A stretch of 64,000 nucleotides of DNA from Aporrectodea caliginosa (Eukaryota > Annelida > Clitellata > Crassiclitellata > Lumbricidae). The position numbers were made by a program, and so were the translations under genes. This document shows positions 16,434 through 27,619 of the stretch, piece after piece (position 1 is the first letter of the stretch; the number at the start of each line of letters is the position of its first letter). Location: assembly GCA_020284085.1 (NCBI GenBank), contig JACEVL010000938.1, positions 1-64,000 on the forward strand, given 5' to 3'. Below the pieces are notes generated by a model that did no database searches, was not told the DNA's origin, and saw only the letters and a list, made by a program, of their open reading frames with translations.

Positions 16434-19400
16434 TCAAGATGCACCATCTTTGGGCAACACGACCAGCGTATACTGCGGTGCCTCTGAATGGTCCTTGCTG
16501 CCAGAGGGCGGTACTTCTAATAACGATGAGACATTTTCCACGTTATTATCAACCAGACTGCTAATATAATATCCCTGTTCTAAACCGTTGTTGCACTGTT
16601 CTGAAATAGCATAGTAAGATTGGTTTGAGCTGCCGTTTGCATCACGTTTCACTTCAACGAGATAAGTGATGGCATTGCCTTCGCCTTTTCCTTCTCCAAG
16701 CATCAAATCTTCACTCGATTCCGTCAACAGACTGGTCAGCTCGAGCCTCGCCGAAGACGAGCTCCTGAGCAGCGGTTCACCCGACTGCTGAAGTATTTGC
16801 TCGTAAAGAACCTGAACATTACTCATAGCCTCATCAGCAGGCTTTGCCTCAACCACAGACGAGGAATTTTCCGCAACATCCGCTGCCTCATCGAAATACT
16901 GAATCGTGATGTTCTGCGGGATACTGGCAATGCTCTCGCGATTTTCGTCGTGTCGCATGCGACGTCGGTGGCGATAGTAACTCGAGTGACTGAAGAAGGA
17001 CTGGCCGCACTCGAGGCAAGAGTACGCCCGGTCGCCCGTATGTGAAACAAGATGTCGCATCAAGTGGGTTTTCTTCTTGTAATACTTCTTGCAGACGGGA
17101 CACTGGTGCTTGCTGTTCAGATGGTGAACGCTCGAGTTGTGCACTGCCACCTGCTTGGCGCTTGATCCGCGGTAGAAGCACCCAGCGACCGAGCACGCAA
17201 AGACGTGGTCGGCCAGGTGGTAGCTCTTGTGCTGTTCGAAGGCGTGATCGGAGTTTGTGCTGTACTGACAGTTGGGACATTTGTGCTTCTTCTCGTGCAC
17301 GGCCTGAATGTGCTTCTTGAGGTCAACTTTCATGCGAGCGACGTAAGGACAGTGAGGACATGCTATCGAGCGCTGGATGTTCTGATGCAAGCGAGCACAG
17401 TGTTTCTTGACAGAATCCTCAGAGACAAACATCATGCCACAGTACTCGCATCCATATCGTGGCCGATCAGTCTGATGGGTTAGCATATGCACCTGAAAAT
17501 AGAATATATTCATAAGAACTTTAACCATCAAAGGAAGCAAACAAAGCAGGCAAACAATTACAACAAACCACCAAGTAAACTGTAAAATTTTGTAATACAG
17601 CACCTCTTCAACAAATATACTCAGAATACAACTGATATTTGATGCCTCCTTACATAGTTCAAAAATGTAAACTAAAGCCAGGTAAGAGGAATTATTAAGA
17701 ACTATACAAAGTGCTCCAAGGCAGTGGTGTCTACCTGTGGGAGGGGGCGTTGAGACAATGATCTCCCACGGTTGCCAGAAGTGAGGGGTTAATGTTTAGG
17801 ACATAAACTGGGGATTGTTAATTTCCAATAATATAATGGCCTGCAATACGAAACTTAATACAACGGGAAGAGTGGGGGTTTGTTCTCCCATTCCAATAAA
17901 TGGCAGTGTTTCCGTAGATACAAAAAGAGGACGTATTTAAGCCATGACCTAGAATTTTTTGACGTAGCTCATGTATTTCGGCTATCACACCACTCACCAA
18001 AATATTTGGACGTTTTACTGTATATGTGAAAGCGGCCATTTGTATATCCAAACATTTGGCGGGGGAGGGTTAGACGCCACTACTCCAAGATCAGTCTTTG
18101 TAGAACAGATAATCCTCAGCTTGTGAAAGAAGTTGCCTTTTGTTACAATCAAAAGGTCGAATTCAAGAGCAACACTATTCCCAAACTGTGGGAGGCGACA
18201 ACTGGACGGCAATACTGGTACGGGAACGCACTCAGTAAATTTTGTTGATAAAAGACATCTGAGAGATTCTGAATACATTTCACTTGGCTAATCAAGTAAT
18301 CATATAAGCCACTCACCATAATTAGGTATGTGGGTATATCTATATGTATGCAGATATATACCTAAACACTTATAAGGCACATTTTAGAACCCCACAAAGG
18401 CTCAAGACAAACTAACAGTTCTAAAGAGGTTCGTCTTAGGATAAACCGACGATTTCTTGAGCTGTATGAATGGAAACATTTCAATGGAAGATTGTTCCAG
18501 AAGAACAGTCCAGTGCACTAGCAAGCATTGTGCGCCCAATGACCCATCGTAAGGTAGTAAGTAAGTAAGTATATTCTTTAATGAGAAGCACTAGCAAATG
18601 CACAGATCTTGACAGGCTGTAGAGAGCATTGGTCAACCTGGCAGGTTCGACACAGGAATAAACAATGTCAAATAACTGGAGTAGTTCGTAAAAGTAGGAC
18701 CTGCACAAAGAGTTAAAATGAGCCGCCATTGATACAGCTTCATCGGAGGCGGCCTTTGAGAGTCTTTGACAATTTTGTGCTACAGGCGAGGACAAAAAGC
18801 ATTTAAAAACCCCCTTACTCATAAATGGCATCTTTTTGATGAAAGTGACCATCATGTATTTTTTCAGAATTGCCGCCCCTTGAAAACTGCCACTCTAGGC
18901 AGCTGCCTGTACCTAAAGCCGGCACTGAGAAAATGTGATGTAAAAGAATCAAATGCAGTACTTGGGGCTATCTAAATGACAAACACATCAAGATGGCTAC
19001 TTGACAATATACTATAAAGTACTAAACTTTCCAACTCAAAGTCGTCTCTTTCAGAACATCTGCCTCACAAATTTCACCAATGACTTACACAGACCTACAC
19101 AAAATAAAATGGTAATTAGCTACTAGAAGTCACAGAACAATTTCAATCAGTTCCCACGTTAAAAAGTGAATCAAAGTTTTCTAATTTAAAATTTTAGCAT
19201 CAATACAACTCACCTGAAACCGTTGCCTAGTTGGAAAAACTGCAGAGCAATCAGTGCAGGTGAATCCTTCGCCGTTGTGAACCTTCATGTGTTTCTGCAT
19301 GTTAGCCGTCACATTTGTTGTGTAATCGCAGAAGGTGCATCCAATCTTCACGTTTCTACACTTCTCCTGGTGCCTTGTAAACGTCTTCTTATCGACTCCG

Positions 19401-20854
19401 TTAAGTGTCAACCCGCACTGGTCACACGTGTGGTTCTCCTTAAAGTGCACTTTCTTCAGGTGGCCCTGCATGTTCACTTTGCGCTCAAAGCTTCTACCGC
19501 ATTCGGGGCACAGAAACTTCCCAAGGATGTTCTGTGCCAACTTTGTCTCTGCAAGCCGTGCCTTGTACTCGTCATGAACGATTATGTGAGACAAGGTCCT
19601 ATTCCAGAAGGTGGAGGCATAGGGGCAGATCTTGCACCGGTAAAATTCGGGATCACCGGGTTTTCCAATGTGGCATTCAACGTGAACTTCGAGTTCATCT
19701 TTCGTCTCAAAGAACCTGAGCTTACAAGTTGTGCAGCGAAAATTTTGTTTTTTTCGTGATCCTTGTTTCTGACTCCTTTTAGTCTCGTTCTGTTTATTTT
19801 CCTCTGGATTAAAAGCATCAAATACCTGCAATCCTTCAACAATGTTAGAGCATTGTTGTACGTAGGTAAGCATTGGATGTTCAGCGTTGAACTGTTCATT
19901 CACACCTTCTACACACATTCCAGCATCTGTATGCGCTTCTTCTTTCTTCGCTTCATCTTCATACGACACTGTTATACTGGGATTTTTAGCAGAAGATATG
20001 CATACTTCATCTAAGTGCTTGCTTTTTAGTTCGGTAACCAAGTGATCCAACGCTGAACACTTTGGTTTGTTTGCAGCAAGAGGCACAGCAGATTCTACTC
20101 CATTAATAGATTCATCACAGACATTAGAATTCTGATGGCAATCAGTGACCACTTCATCTGCAATGGCATCGTCTGATTGCTTACTATCACAACTAATTTG
20201 GTGCATATTTAGTGCATCGTGACGCTTTTCACAATCATTCAAACTCGACAGCAGATCGTATTTTCTTTTCCTTCTTTTTTGTTGCTGTGAAACTGTCAGT
20301 TTGCCTGTCTCATCTGCATTTTGTGTGACATACAGAGTTCTACTGTGCTTCACATTTGTGGCAACAGACGACAAACTTGGCATAATCATTTTTGTATTTC
20401 CTGAAACCATGTCATGTGGTCTTGTGTCCGAATTGGACAAAGTTATGATATTCTCTGACGTGGTTCTTTCATTTTCAAGTCCCTGAATTTCGAATTTTTG
20501 AGCAAATTTGTCATCACTTTTCGAACGCTTGCCCTGTTTCGGTGTACTACGAGAGACACATTCTTTGCCTGGAGAGCCTGTCATTCCCTTGTTATTAGTT
20601 CTGATCGACGTTTTACACAAGTCTGAAAAAGATCTTGGCTTGATTGTTCCAGAACTTATTCGAGTCACTCTGTCTGTAGTCAACAGATTCTGTCCGCTTA
20701 ACTGTGAAGAGTCCTTTGTTTGGTTGTTTCTCTTTTTCAGAGGGAGTTGCAAAGAATTGCTTGCGTCAACTAGTTCTGTTTGTCTTGTGATCTGACTGTG
20801 ATTGCATGAAACATCAGTTTCTTCATAGTTCTTCTTGGCTTCTAAACTATTCAT
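16434..20854 (-). CDS. Twelve-finger C2H2 zinc-finger protein, 2 coding exons
   Basis: Probable nuclear DNA-binding protein of 899 aa from exons 20854-19214 (547 codons) and 17492-16434 (352 codons plus stop). Residues 1-370 are Ser/Lys/Asn-rich and disordered-looking, with a basic KKRNNQTK stretch and a QQKRRKRKYD nuclear-localisation-like cluster. Twelve C2H2-type fingers run from about residue 372 to 732; one is C2HC-like (HTCDQCG..HQEKC) and one has an extra residue between its cysteines (FACSVAGC). Linkers are irregular, unlike TGEKP-type KZNF arrays, and resemble older metazoan factors such as REST or ZNF142 types, but I cannot name an ortholog. The C-terminal ~165 aa are acidic and Ser-rich. 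The phase-0 intron splits finger 6 (RQRFQ | VHMLTH). The ATG at 20854 lies just after a possible acceptor (TGTTCAG), so an upstream noncoding exon is likely. The intron carries a MITE. Confidence 0.9.
17722..18082. mobile_element. hAT-like MITE in zinc-finger gene intron
   Basis: The left end is CAGTGGTGTCTACC at 17722; the right end on the minus strand is TAGTGGCGTCTAACC from 18082, both followed by a G-rich GGGGGCG-type block. Flanks CTCCAAGG and CTCCAAGA are 7/8 identical. 361 bp, noncoding. Confidence 0.78.
18850..18927 (-). mobile_element. One end of a hAT-like element in the zinc-finger gene intron
   Basis: Minus strand begins CAGTGCCGGCTTTAGGTAC, then GGCAGCTGCCTAGAGTGGC and AAGGGGCGGC, a common style of hAT terminus. 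I could not find the opposite end or a target duplication. Confidence 0.42.
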
Positions 20855-21804
20855 CTTGACTTCAAGCCTGAACACGTAATATCTAGAAAATTATAAACAG
20901 ATCACAACTTATTCCATACAACAACTCAAAATACAAAACATAAATAGGTGATAGTTTATAGAAGAGGCCTAACTGTACTCCTTTCAGAAATTTTCAATAT
21001 CTAAATGAATTCAATATCTCTAATGAATGCTACAAAATCGCAACAGTCACAGGCATGACTTTAATAATGTATGGCACAACAGACCACCTAATTTGTCTGT
21101 GATCAACAACAATCACGCGCAATATTTTCACAGATTTCCAATACTTCTGACATTAAAAACTTGTTCTAAATATAAACTAAACTTAACCCTTCTCCGTTCT
21201 TAAACAAGTCTTCATTCCTTTACAACAAAAGCGCTATCTCCCTGTTTTCAGAGGAAGAGCCCAAAAGCACACCCCGATTTTTTACGATTTTCAGGTCTTA
21301 ATAATTTTGCATGGTAATAAAAATAACGCGGCGTATAAATGGAATGAAGTCGTGATAGTGACTCTAAATATCTGTTTAAAATATCTCAAATAAAATAGAG
21401 AATATGGAAATAGTAACGATGTTGTAATAATTACTTTTGTAAAAAGTAAACATTGGTAACTTGCGAAGCCCTCTCTTGTTCTGCGTTCTTTAATATTGGT
21501 TGGATGCATAGATATATATTATGGAAATGATTTACACTGGATTGCATATTTGCAGAGCTCCAAGAGATTCGTTCCAAGTTAAAGGTGCCCTTGACGTAAA
21601 ATATTATTTCCTACCTCAGAAGGTCATTAAAACAATCAGGAACTTCAGACGTTTCAAGCCGCTACTCTGTTTGACGCGTATGTAACCAAGTTAACCATTT
21701 CCAGCCCATGGGTACAATTGAACCCATGCATTTTTAGGGACTATAGACTGCACGGACACAGCATGCAGTGGATTGAGCTTGAAACTCAGGTTGGGTCCAA
21801 AACG
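20855..21804. other. 5' flank of the zinc-finger gene
   Basis: AT-rich DNA without recognised repeats. A TGTTCAG acceptor at ~20872-20866 on the minus strand suggests the transcript begins in an unidentified upstream exon in this stretch. Confidence 0.4.
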
Positions 21805-22320
21805 CATAATCATACCCCAAGCCGCAATTTTTTGGACTAACGGCTGGCTTGAGAAAATTTACGGCGGCTTTTCGGCTAGCCGTAAAATGACGTAAACTAC
21901 CTTTTTCGGCTAGCCGTAAAAAATACGGCTTGAAACATAGTTCGTTCAAAACGTGTATCGACTACAGAGAGTTCCAAAAAGTCAATTAATTAGACATTAG
22001 GACATCTGCTACAATGCCATAAAAATGAACAATTAATAGTGGCAAACAAAAAGTCATTCGAAACAGTACAGTTTCAATAAGTCTGAACTTGTACGGTAAT
22101 CTACAGTCATAACTCTTTGAAACCAGCGGGAAAACTTTACAATCACAACTTTGTGCGTGTTCTAGCTGAATTAGCTGAATATGTTTCCGGCGGCTAGCCG
22201 TAAAAACATTCTCGGCGGTTTTTCGGCTAAGCCGTAAAATTTCCGGCGGCTAGTCGGCTTGGACAAAAATTTGGCGGCTCGGCGGCTATGGCGGCGGCTT
22301 GGGGGGGTATACTCATAATG
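21805..22320. mobile_element. Inverted-repeat element rich in CGGCTAGCCG palindromes
   Basis: Arms at about 21805-21935 and 22185-22320 are imperfect reverse complements: GCATAATCATACCCCAAGCC against, on the minus strand, GCATTATGAGTATACCCCCC followed by CAAGCCGCC. Both arms then carry CGGCTAGCCGTAAA-type motifs. The right terminus may start CAGTG. No target duplication was found. Confidence 0.6.
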
Positions 22321-22665
22321 CACTGGCCGCGTGCATAGAGCCCCGCCACCACCACCACCACCACCGTTGCCACCACCTCCTCCACCAGACCTCCGTAGCC
22401 CTCCTCCACCTATCGCCACCACCTTTTAAAACAACCACCTACCATCGCCACCTCCACATCATAGTGCGTTTTTTCCCACCTCCACCTCGATATGGTTACA
22501 CCACACCTACCACCGCAGAGAATGCGTCGCCACCACCACCTCCACCCCAGTCGCCACCACCCCTCCACCTCCGTCGCCATCACCTCCACCGCCGTCGCCA
22601 CCAGACTCCACAAGCCGTCGCCACCACCACCTACATGTACACCTCCGTCGCCACCAGTCATCGAA
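22320..22665 (-). repeat. GC-rich minisatellite related to the 53-kb array
   Basis: CCACCACC and CCGTCGCCACCACC units, the reverse-complement counterpart of the GGTGGCGACGG units at 53018-53822. Open frames (Pro/His/Thr-rich) result from triplet period. Confidence 0.78.
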
Positions 22666-22675
22666 CAGAATACGT

Positions 22676-23490
22676 AGTTACACGCTATGGCTATGATTGT
22701 TTTAAAACAAAGAGAATACGTATACATTATAGTGACGTTTTTTTCAAAGACAATACGTCGATATGGTTACGTAACTTACGTTTGTCTTCAAACAGAGAAT
22801 GCGTATATACAGCCCATAGTTACGATTCTTTTTAAACAAGAATACGTAGACATGGTCACGATTGTCGAAGATAATGGCTAGGATTATTATTTTTGAAACA
22901 AAGAGAATACGTATGTAGCCTATGGTTACATTTGTCTTTGGAGATTCCGTAGATTTGGTTACGATTGTGTCCTAGCAATAGAATACTAGACATAGGCCCC
23001 TATGGTTACGATTGTCTTCAAACCGAAGAATAGGTCGATATGGCAACTATTGTTTTTACATAAAGACTAAAGAGAACACGTAGATATGCGAGTCTTCAAA
23101 TAGGAATACGATTGTCTCACAGGAAGAGAAAACGTAGATAATATTGCCTATGGTTACGATAGTCTTCAAATAGGAATACGTAGACATGGTTTCGATTGTC
23201 TTCAAACCATAAGATAAGATAGGCCTAACAATTGTTTTAAACAAAGAGATTCAGAGAATACGTAGATTATGGGTACGATTGTCTTCATAAGAGAAAACGT
23301 AGATATGGTTTCGATTGTCTTCAAACAAATAGAGTATGTAGATATATGTTTGCGATTGTTTCAAACAAAGAAAAGGCGTAGATAGGTTTATGACTGTTTC
23401 AAAGAAAAAGAGAATAAGTGGATACATGGTTAGGATTGTTTAAAAATAAGTAGATTTGCTTACGGCTGTGACTGTCTTCAAACACATGTG
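22676..23490 (+). repeat. Degenerate ~45-bp minisatellite
   Basis: Variants of GAATACGTAGATATGGTTAC followed by GATTGTCTTCAAACAAAGA recur roughly every 40-60 bp, at least 14 times (for example near 22676, 22722, 22757, 22840, 22905, 23000, 23110, 23170, 23260, 23300, 23340). Copies are strongly diverged. No frame is conserved. Confidence 0.78.
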
Positions 23491-24140
23491 AATATCTAAC
23501 TAAGCAATGCACAAAAATCTCCAAAACACTGCACAGTACTTAAAAATCTCTTTTAACTGAAAAAATATTTAATGATTTCTTAAATCAAACAGACCTAATA
23601 CAGTAGCCTAGCAGCTAATTTCCTAGATTAAGTCATTTAATTACTAAATTGGTCAATTAGAAAATCAAAGGACTGACTGACCAGTCAATTGTCAGAATTC
23701 AACTTAATACAATGTCTGATGCATATTCCTGATTGCAAAGTGTCAGAATTCAAGTCACGGCTGTTATAAAGATGTTCAAGTTTATCACTTTTAGGCATGT
23801 TAAACGTTGACTAGATTAGTTATTCTGAAACAGAATAATACCATTTTTAATAAAACTGTTCAAGTCTGGGACATACTTTATAATAAGACCATTAAGGCTT
23901 ATTATAACAGAACTTATTGCAAAACGCCTGCTAGGCATTTTGGAATAGGTTTTACACTGGGTCAATTACAGAGGCATCTTGACGAGCCCAAGTTCAAGAG
24001 CAAAGAGATTGCAGAACACAATGAGAAAACAATTAGGAAAAATGTCCTACATGATGGAACATGAATCCCTTATGCAAGTGTTTGAATCCACCGCTAGATT
24101 ACAAAGCCTGTAACCAATCGGCACTAACAACAGAGGACTA
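23491..24140. other. Intergenic DNA, KCTD 3' flank
   Basis: No gene recognised. An 85-codon plus-strand frame at 23807-24064 has no familiar motif. Confidence 0.45.
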
Positions 24141-24863
24141 TCAGAAAAGGAAAGTAAGCGTGACGTTGGTCTTCGGACAGTATTCCACCGTACCATTCCA
24201 CAGATCCTCCGCGTCACCCGAAAAATAATCGCATCTCCTCACACATTCTGGTTCCTCGCTAACGTTGAAACCCTCCTCCAAAAGATCATGTCTAATGCAT
24301 TTGCGCAACGCCTCTGGCGAGGCCGGCCCTTCCCAAGGACCGATGACCAGATCGGCCTCACTAACAATACACTTGTGCTGCTCCCAGAAGTCCGTCTTCA
24401 CCGGGACAAAAGGTTGACGGAAAATATGCAACGAAACGCGTCCCTTTTCGCCATTGTGCGTCGATAACGCATTTTCAGTTGCGAGCTCAATGATCTGACG
24501 CAGCGCGTCATTGTATTCAGGAAACTGATCACGATACGCCTCCCGAATAAGTTCTTTTGTGACCACAGGGGTCGTCTTTAGCCTCTCGATGAGTGGACTG
24601 ATGTTGTAGTAGCATGCCTGGTGGTACATTGGCAGTGTAACATCAGTCGGTGGAATGGTCTCGTGTCTCAGGTACTCAAGAATGTGTTCAAAGTACTTGG
24701 GGTTGGCATCGATGAAAGGATGTCCACCTTCATCTCGACTAACAACGTGGCGGCCGTTGAACATTGTACTGAGCATCGAGTCGCTGTACTTGAGCAGCGT
24801 AGACAAATGTGTCGTAAACAAAACACCACCCACGTTGATTTTCAGCACGGAGGGAAAACTTTC
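24141..24863 (-). CDS. BTB/POZ (T1) domain protein of the KCTD7/KCTD14 type, 3' exon
   Basis: This exon encodes 240 aa plus stop; it starts in phase 0 after the acceptor TTTGCAG. It opens with a BTB/T1 tetramerisation domain (SVLKINVGGVLFTTHLSTL, then SMLSTMFNGRH, FIDANPKYFEHILEYLRHE, the usual KCTD order). It continues with the long C-terminal region found in KCTD7/KCTD14 (FGPWE-like motif, here VIGPWEGPA; the KCTD7-style ending seen here as TNVTLTFLF). Vertebrate KCTD7 binds cullin-3 and affects potassium conductance and autophagy-lysosome function; that role here is inference. Human KCTD7 is about 289 aa, so roughly 20-50 N-terminal residues are expected from upstream exon(s). The 3' neighbour is the zinc-finger gene; the 5' side faces MTMR14 head to head. 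Confidence 0.87.
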   Translation of the reverse strand, partial: ESFPSVLKINVGGVLFTTHLSTLLKYSDSMLSTMFNGRHVVSRDEGGHPFIDANPKYFEHILEYLRHETIPPTDVTLPMYHQACYYNISPLIERLKTTPVVTKELIREAYRDQFPEYNDALRQIIELATENALSTHNGEKGRVSLHIFRQPFVPVKTDFWEQHKCIVSEADLVIGPWEGPASPEALRKCIRHDLLEEGFNVSEEPECVRRCDYFSGDAEDLWNGTVEYCPKTNVTLTFLF

Positions 24864-24959
24864 CTGCAAACAGTCACATTCGACACAATACATACATAAA
24901 TGCCCCATACATCATCACACGTTTATACATACACAGTATTACACACATATCAACATGCA

Positions 24960-25149
24960 CATATAAATAAATAAATATATTTGTGCTATATAAATGCTCT
25001 GAATGAATGAATGAATGAATATATATATATATATATATATATCTGTGTATATATAATCACATATATATATATATATATAAATAAATATATCGTATGGGCC
25101 GGGAGCGCTTCTGAGTAGCTTCTTGAAGAGGCGCTATATAAATATATGA

Positions 25150-25180
<31 letters not shown>
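24960..25180 (+). mobile_element. SINE tails with GAAT and TA microsatellites, KCTD intron
   Basis: TGTGCTATATAAATGCTCTG with (GAAT)n, then a second tail at 25095-25152 (GGAGCGCTTCTGAGTAG, CTTGAAGAGGCGCTATATAA), each followed by TA repeats. Confidence 0.7.
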
Positions 25181-25181
<1 letters not shown>

Positions 25182-25215
25182 AAAAAAACAAGACATACAT
25201 ATCCTGGAACATAAT

Positions 25216-25442
25216 TATATGAGCCAACTTTTGCTTTTGTCTCTGGATGGATGGATTCAATGGCTTTACACGGATATGTGGAGGGAACTAGGAGTAGAGG
25301 AAGACAACAAAAGACATGGATGGATAATACACGAGAGGATCTGGAGAGAATGAAGATGAACATTGCAGAAGCAAAGGAAAAAATCAAGGATAGAGAATTC
25401 TGGAGACGACAAGTTGAGGACTCATCTTTGGCCTTGGCCTGA
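25216..25442 (+). mobile_element. Non-LTR retrotransposon reverse-transcriptase C-terminal fragment
   Basis: The plus strand encodes GRQQKTWMDNTREDLERM, then AKEKIKDREFWRRQVEDS and a stop at 25442, the typical C-terminal end of RTE/jockey-like endonuclease-reverse transcriptases. It is 5'-truncated and lies antisense in the KCTD intron. Confidence 0.75.
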
Positions 25443-26610
25443 CGGAGGAGAAACAAAGAAAAAGAAGGATGGATTCTACCCCGGGAAAATTGTTATATTC
25501 TACATTGCCGTAGTGGGTTTTAGCGCATTTTCTGAGAAAGAAAAAGGTTTTCTTATCTAGGGTTAAGGGGTTACAAAAAGTATTGAAACTCACGTGAGGT
25601 GACTAACATAGTTGTGCAACCTTACCACTTACATGTTCTGAAATGTGTGCATTTAGCTTGTCTTATATAAGGCATTTTAAATTGTTAATTTATTGTACAG
25701 TAGGTCCGAATTCTTCTGGGTGCGACTCATCCACTGAACTTTCACTCTGGGTGCATTCGCATCCAAGACTCCCAGAGAGTTGGCTCCATGTACTGGAACA
25801 TAAAACCAGCCAAAACACCAGCATGCACTCGCTTCTCATCGCATAATATATTGATTACATCTGCACGTATGGTGCTATTTCTAATTCTATGCAATGAATA
25901 ATTTAAAGGCCACAGACACGCGATTAAAACGGCGAATTTCATAAACGTATTTGAAATATAAACTTACAATTAATTCTTTTTTACTTAGAAATTCCTCCAT
26001 AACGTCTTTTTAGTAGCCGACTTCACGTCTTACTAGTACTTTGCTACTGACATTATAATAATTATTAAATGCTACTGCTACTGATTACGCTCACACTCCC
26101 GCCAGCATAGAATTCATGTACCGAGTATTACTAAAAATAGATGTAATATATATCTATGTTACTAAATATATTTGTTGCGAATATTATATATCTATGGTAT
26201 CGGATTCGTTCCATTATTGCTCGGAACGTGGTTCGGGCTTGACTTGGGGCATACTTTGTCGAAGTTGCATGGACAAAACCGGTAGGGTAAAGCCAAGAGG
26301 TCGTTGGGTAAAGCAAATACGTTAAATGCAGAGTGTGTTTACAAGGTAAAAATGGTGCATATATTATTATATTGTTCAAATTTAGCTTTATTTGATATGA
26401 AAGTATGTGGCATTCTACAGAGCAGAAAATAATACGAAACATTGTATTAGCTATAGTTCTCGCTACTGATATATTTGGGACAGTGAAGAAATCGCGTAAA
26501 CTCCACATTTCTAAAGTGCTACACTAAAGCCAAGCGCACAGGGCACCAGTTGAATTGACGTTTATGATATTCGCCATTTTTCGACCATCGATAACGATTG
26601 ATCCTCATAC
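25443..26610. other. Probable KCTD intron, ordinary DNA
   Basis: No exon or repeat recognised beyond the retrotransposon end at its left edge. Confidence 0.4.
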
Positions 26611-26673
26611 TCGGGGTTTAGCCCGGCCATGTTCCAAACGATTCTGGAACGATACCATGTTTGCCATGCTCAT
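26611..26673 (-). CDS. Candidate first coding exon of the KCTD gene (tentative)
   Basis: Minus-strand ATG at 26673 opens 21 codons (MSMANMVSFQNRLEHGRAKPR) ending in phase 0 at a CGA|GTATGA donor. That phase fits the phase-0 acceptor of the 24863 exon and would give a ~261-aa protein. The donor is only moderate and there is no homology support for such a variable N-terminus, so a different upstream exon remains possible. Confidence 0.28.
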
Positions 26674-27619
26674 ATCAATCGCGATCTCTTTCCAAAGCAC
26701 TTTCGACGTCTTCAAACCACAGATATATTACAACAACAGCAAAAGCGCCATCATGTGGCTGACTGATTTAACTGACATGAAATAAATGGCTTATCTCTGT
26801 CTCTGACATCCAATATTATTGACAAGATAATAGCAGGTCCTCTCTAAGGCTATTGCAGTCAAAAGGCTATTTTATGCTTATATATTATAAGTACATCGAT
26901 TACGCCTAGATTCGATGGTAGCCAATATATAAGCAAAATCGTGCAAGCCAAATTCCAGGTCGAATGCTAAGATGGCAATCCGACTATCCGAGGAACACGT
27001 GAAGCCTGTGGATGAAATGAGTTTAGGAAAATATTTGTGTTTAGTCGAGATCTGAAGGCAAGAATGGACTTTTCATAGCAAAAGTTTGCCGGAAGAGAGT
27101 CTGGGGCTATCAAAATAAACGAAGCGCCTGCCGTGAACTGTTCTAGTCAACGGAATAGTGAGATTCAACTGAAAGTCGGGTACATGTCAGATGACCTGAT
27201 GAGTAAAGAAGACACAATAGGGTCATTCCAGAGTCATCTTTTCATCTTTGTGTCGCTAAGAAATGTTGATGAGTTAAATAAAAAGCATTTGTTGTGCCTA
27301 GTTTGTTTTATGTAAATGTACCTTTAATAATGTTAAAGTAGCAAACAAATATAAAATGGCACGTGTCGTAAATCGTATGGTGACGCTCAGCTGCTCCCAA
27401 GGAAGGATGGAATTTGTAAACGATATCAGCTGCTTTATTACGCCCGAAGGCAGAAACAAAACATACATGCACGCACGATATATAGTCTGTGGTTGGTCAG
27501 ATGATACGTGAACGATAAAAGAGGGCGACGGGTTTAATTAATTTGTTCTTGATTATAGTTGGACGTTTTAAATTTAATACGAGTGTCAGGTGGTCAAAGT
27601 TGTCTGGAAATAGGACAAA
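26674..27619. promoter_or_regulatory. Divergent intergenic region between KCTD and MTMR14 genes
   Basis: Less than 1 kb separates the MTMR14 ATG at 27620 from the tentative KCTD start. Two E-boxes (CACGTG) lie at 26996-27001 and 27360-27365. CpG-containing segments occur around 27360-27540. No repeats or ORFs of note. The region could act as a shared promoter; only position and motif matches support this. Confidence 0.4.

Noticed and set aside
16823..17326. Overlapping open frames on both strands within the zinc-finger region
   Set aside because: Shadows of the C2H2 coding exon, which has a conserved repeated Cys/His pattern in one frame only.
22299..22835. 178-codon His/Pro-rich frame
   Set aside because: Frame runs from one minisatellite into another and has no conserved motif.
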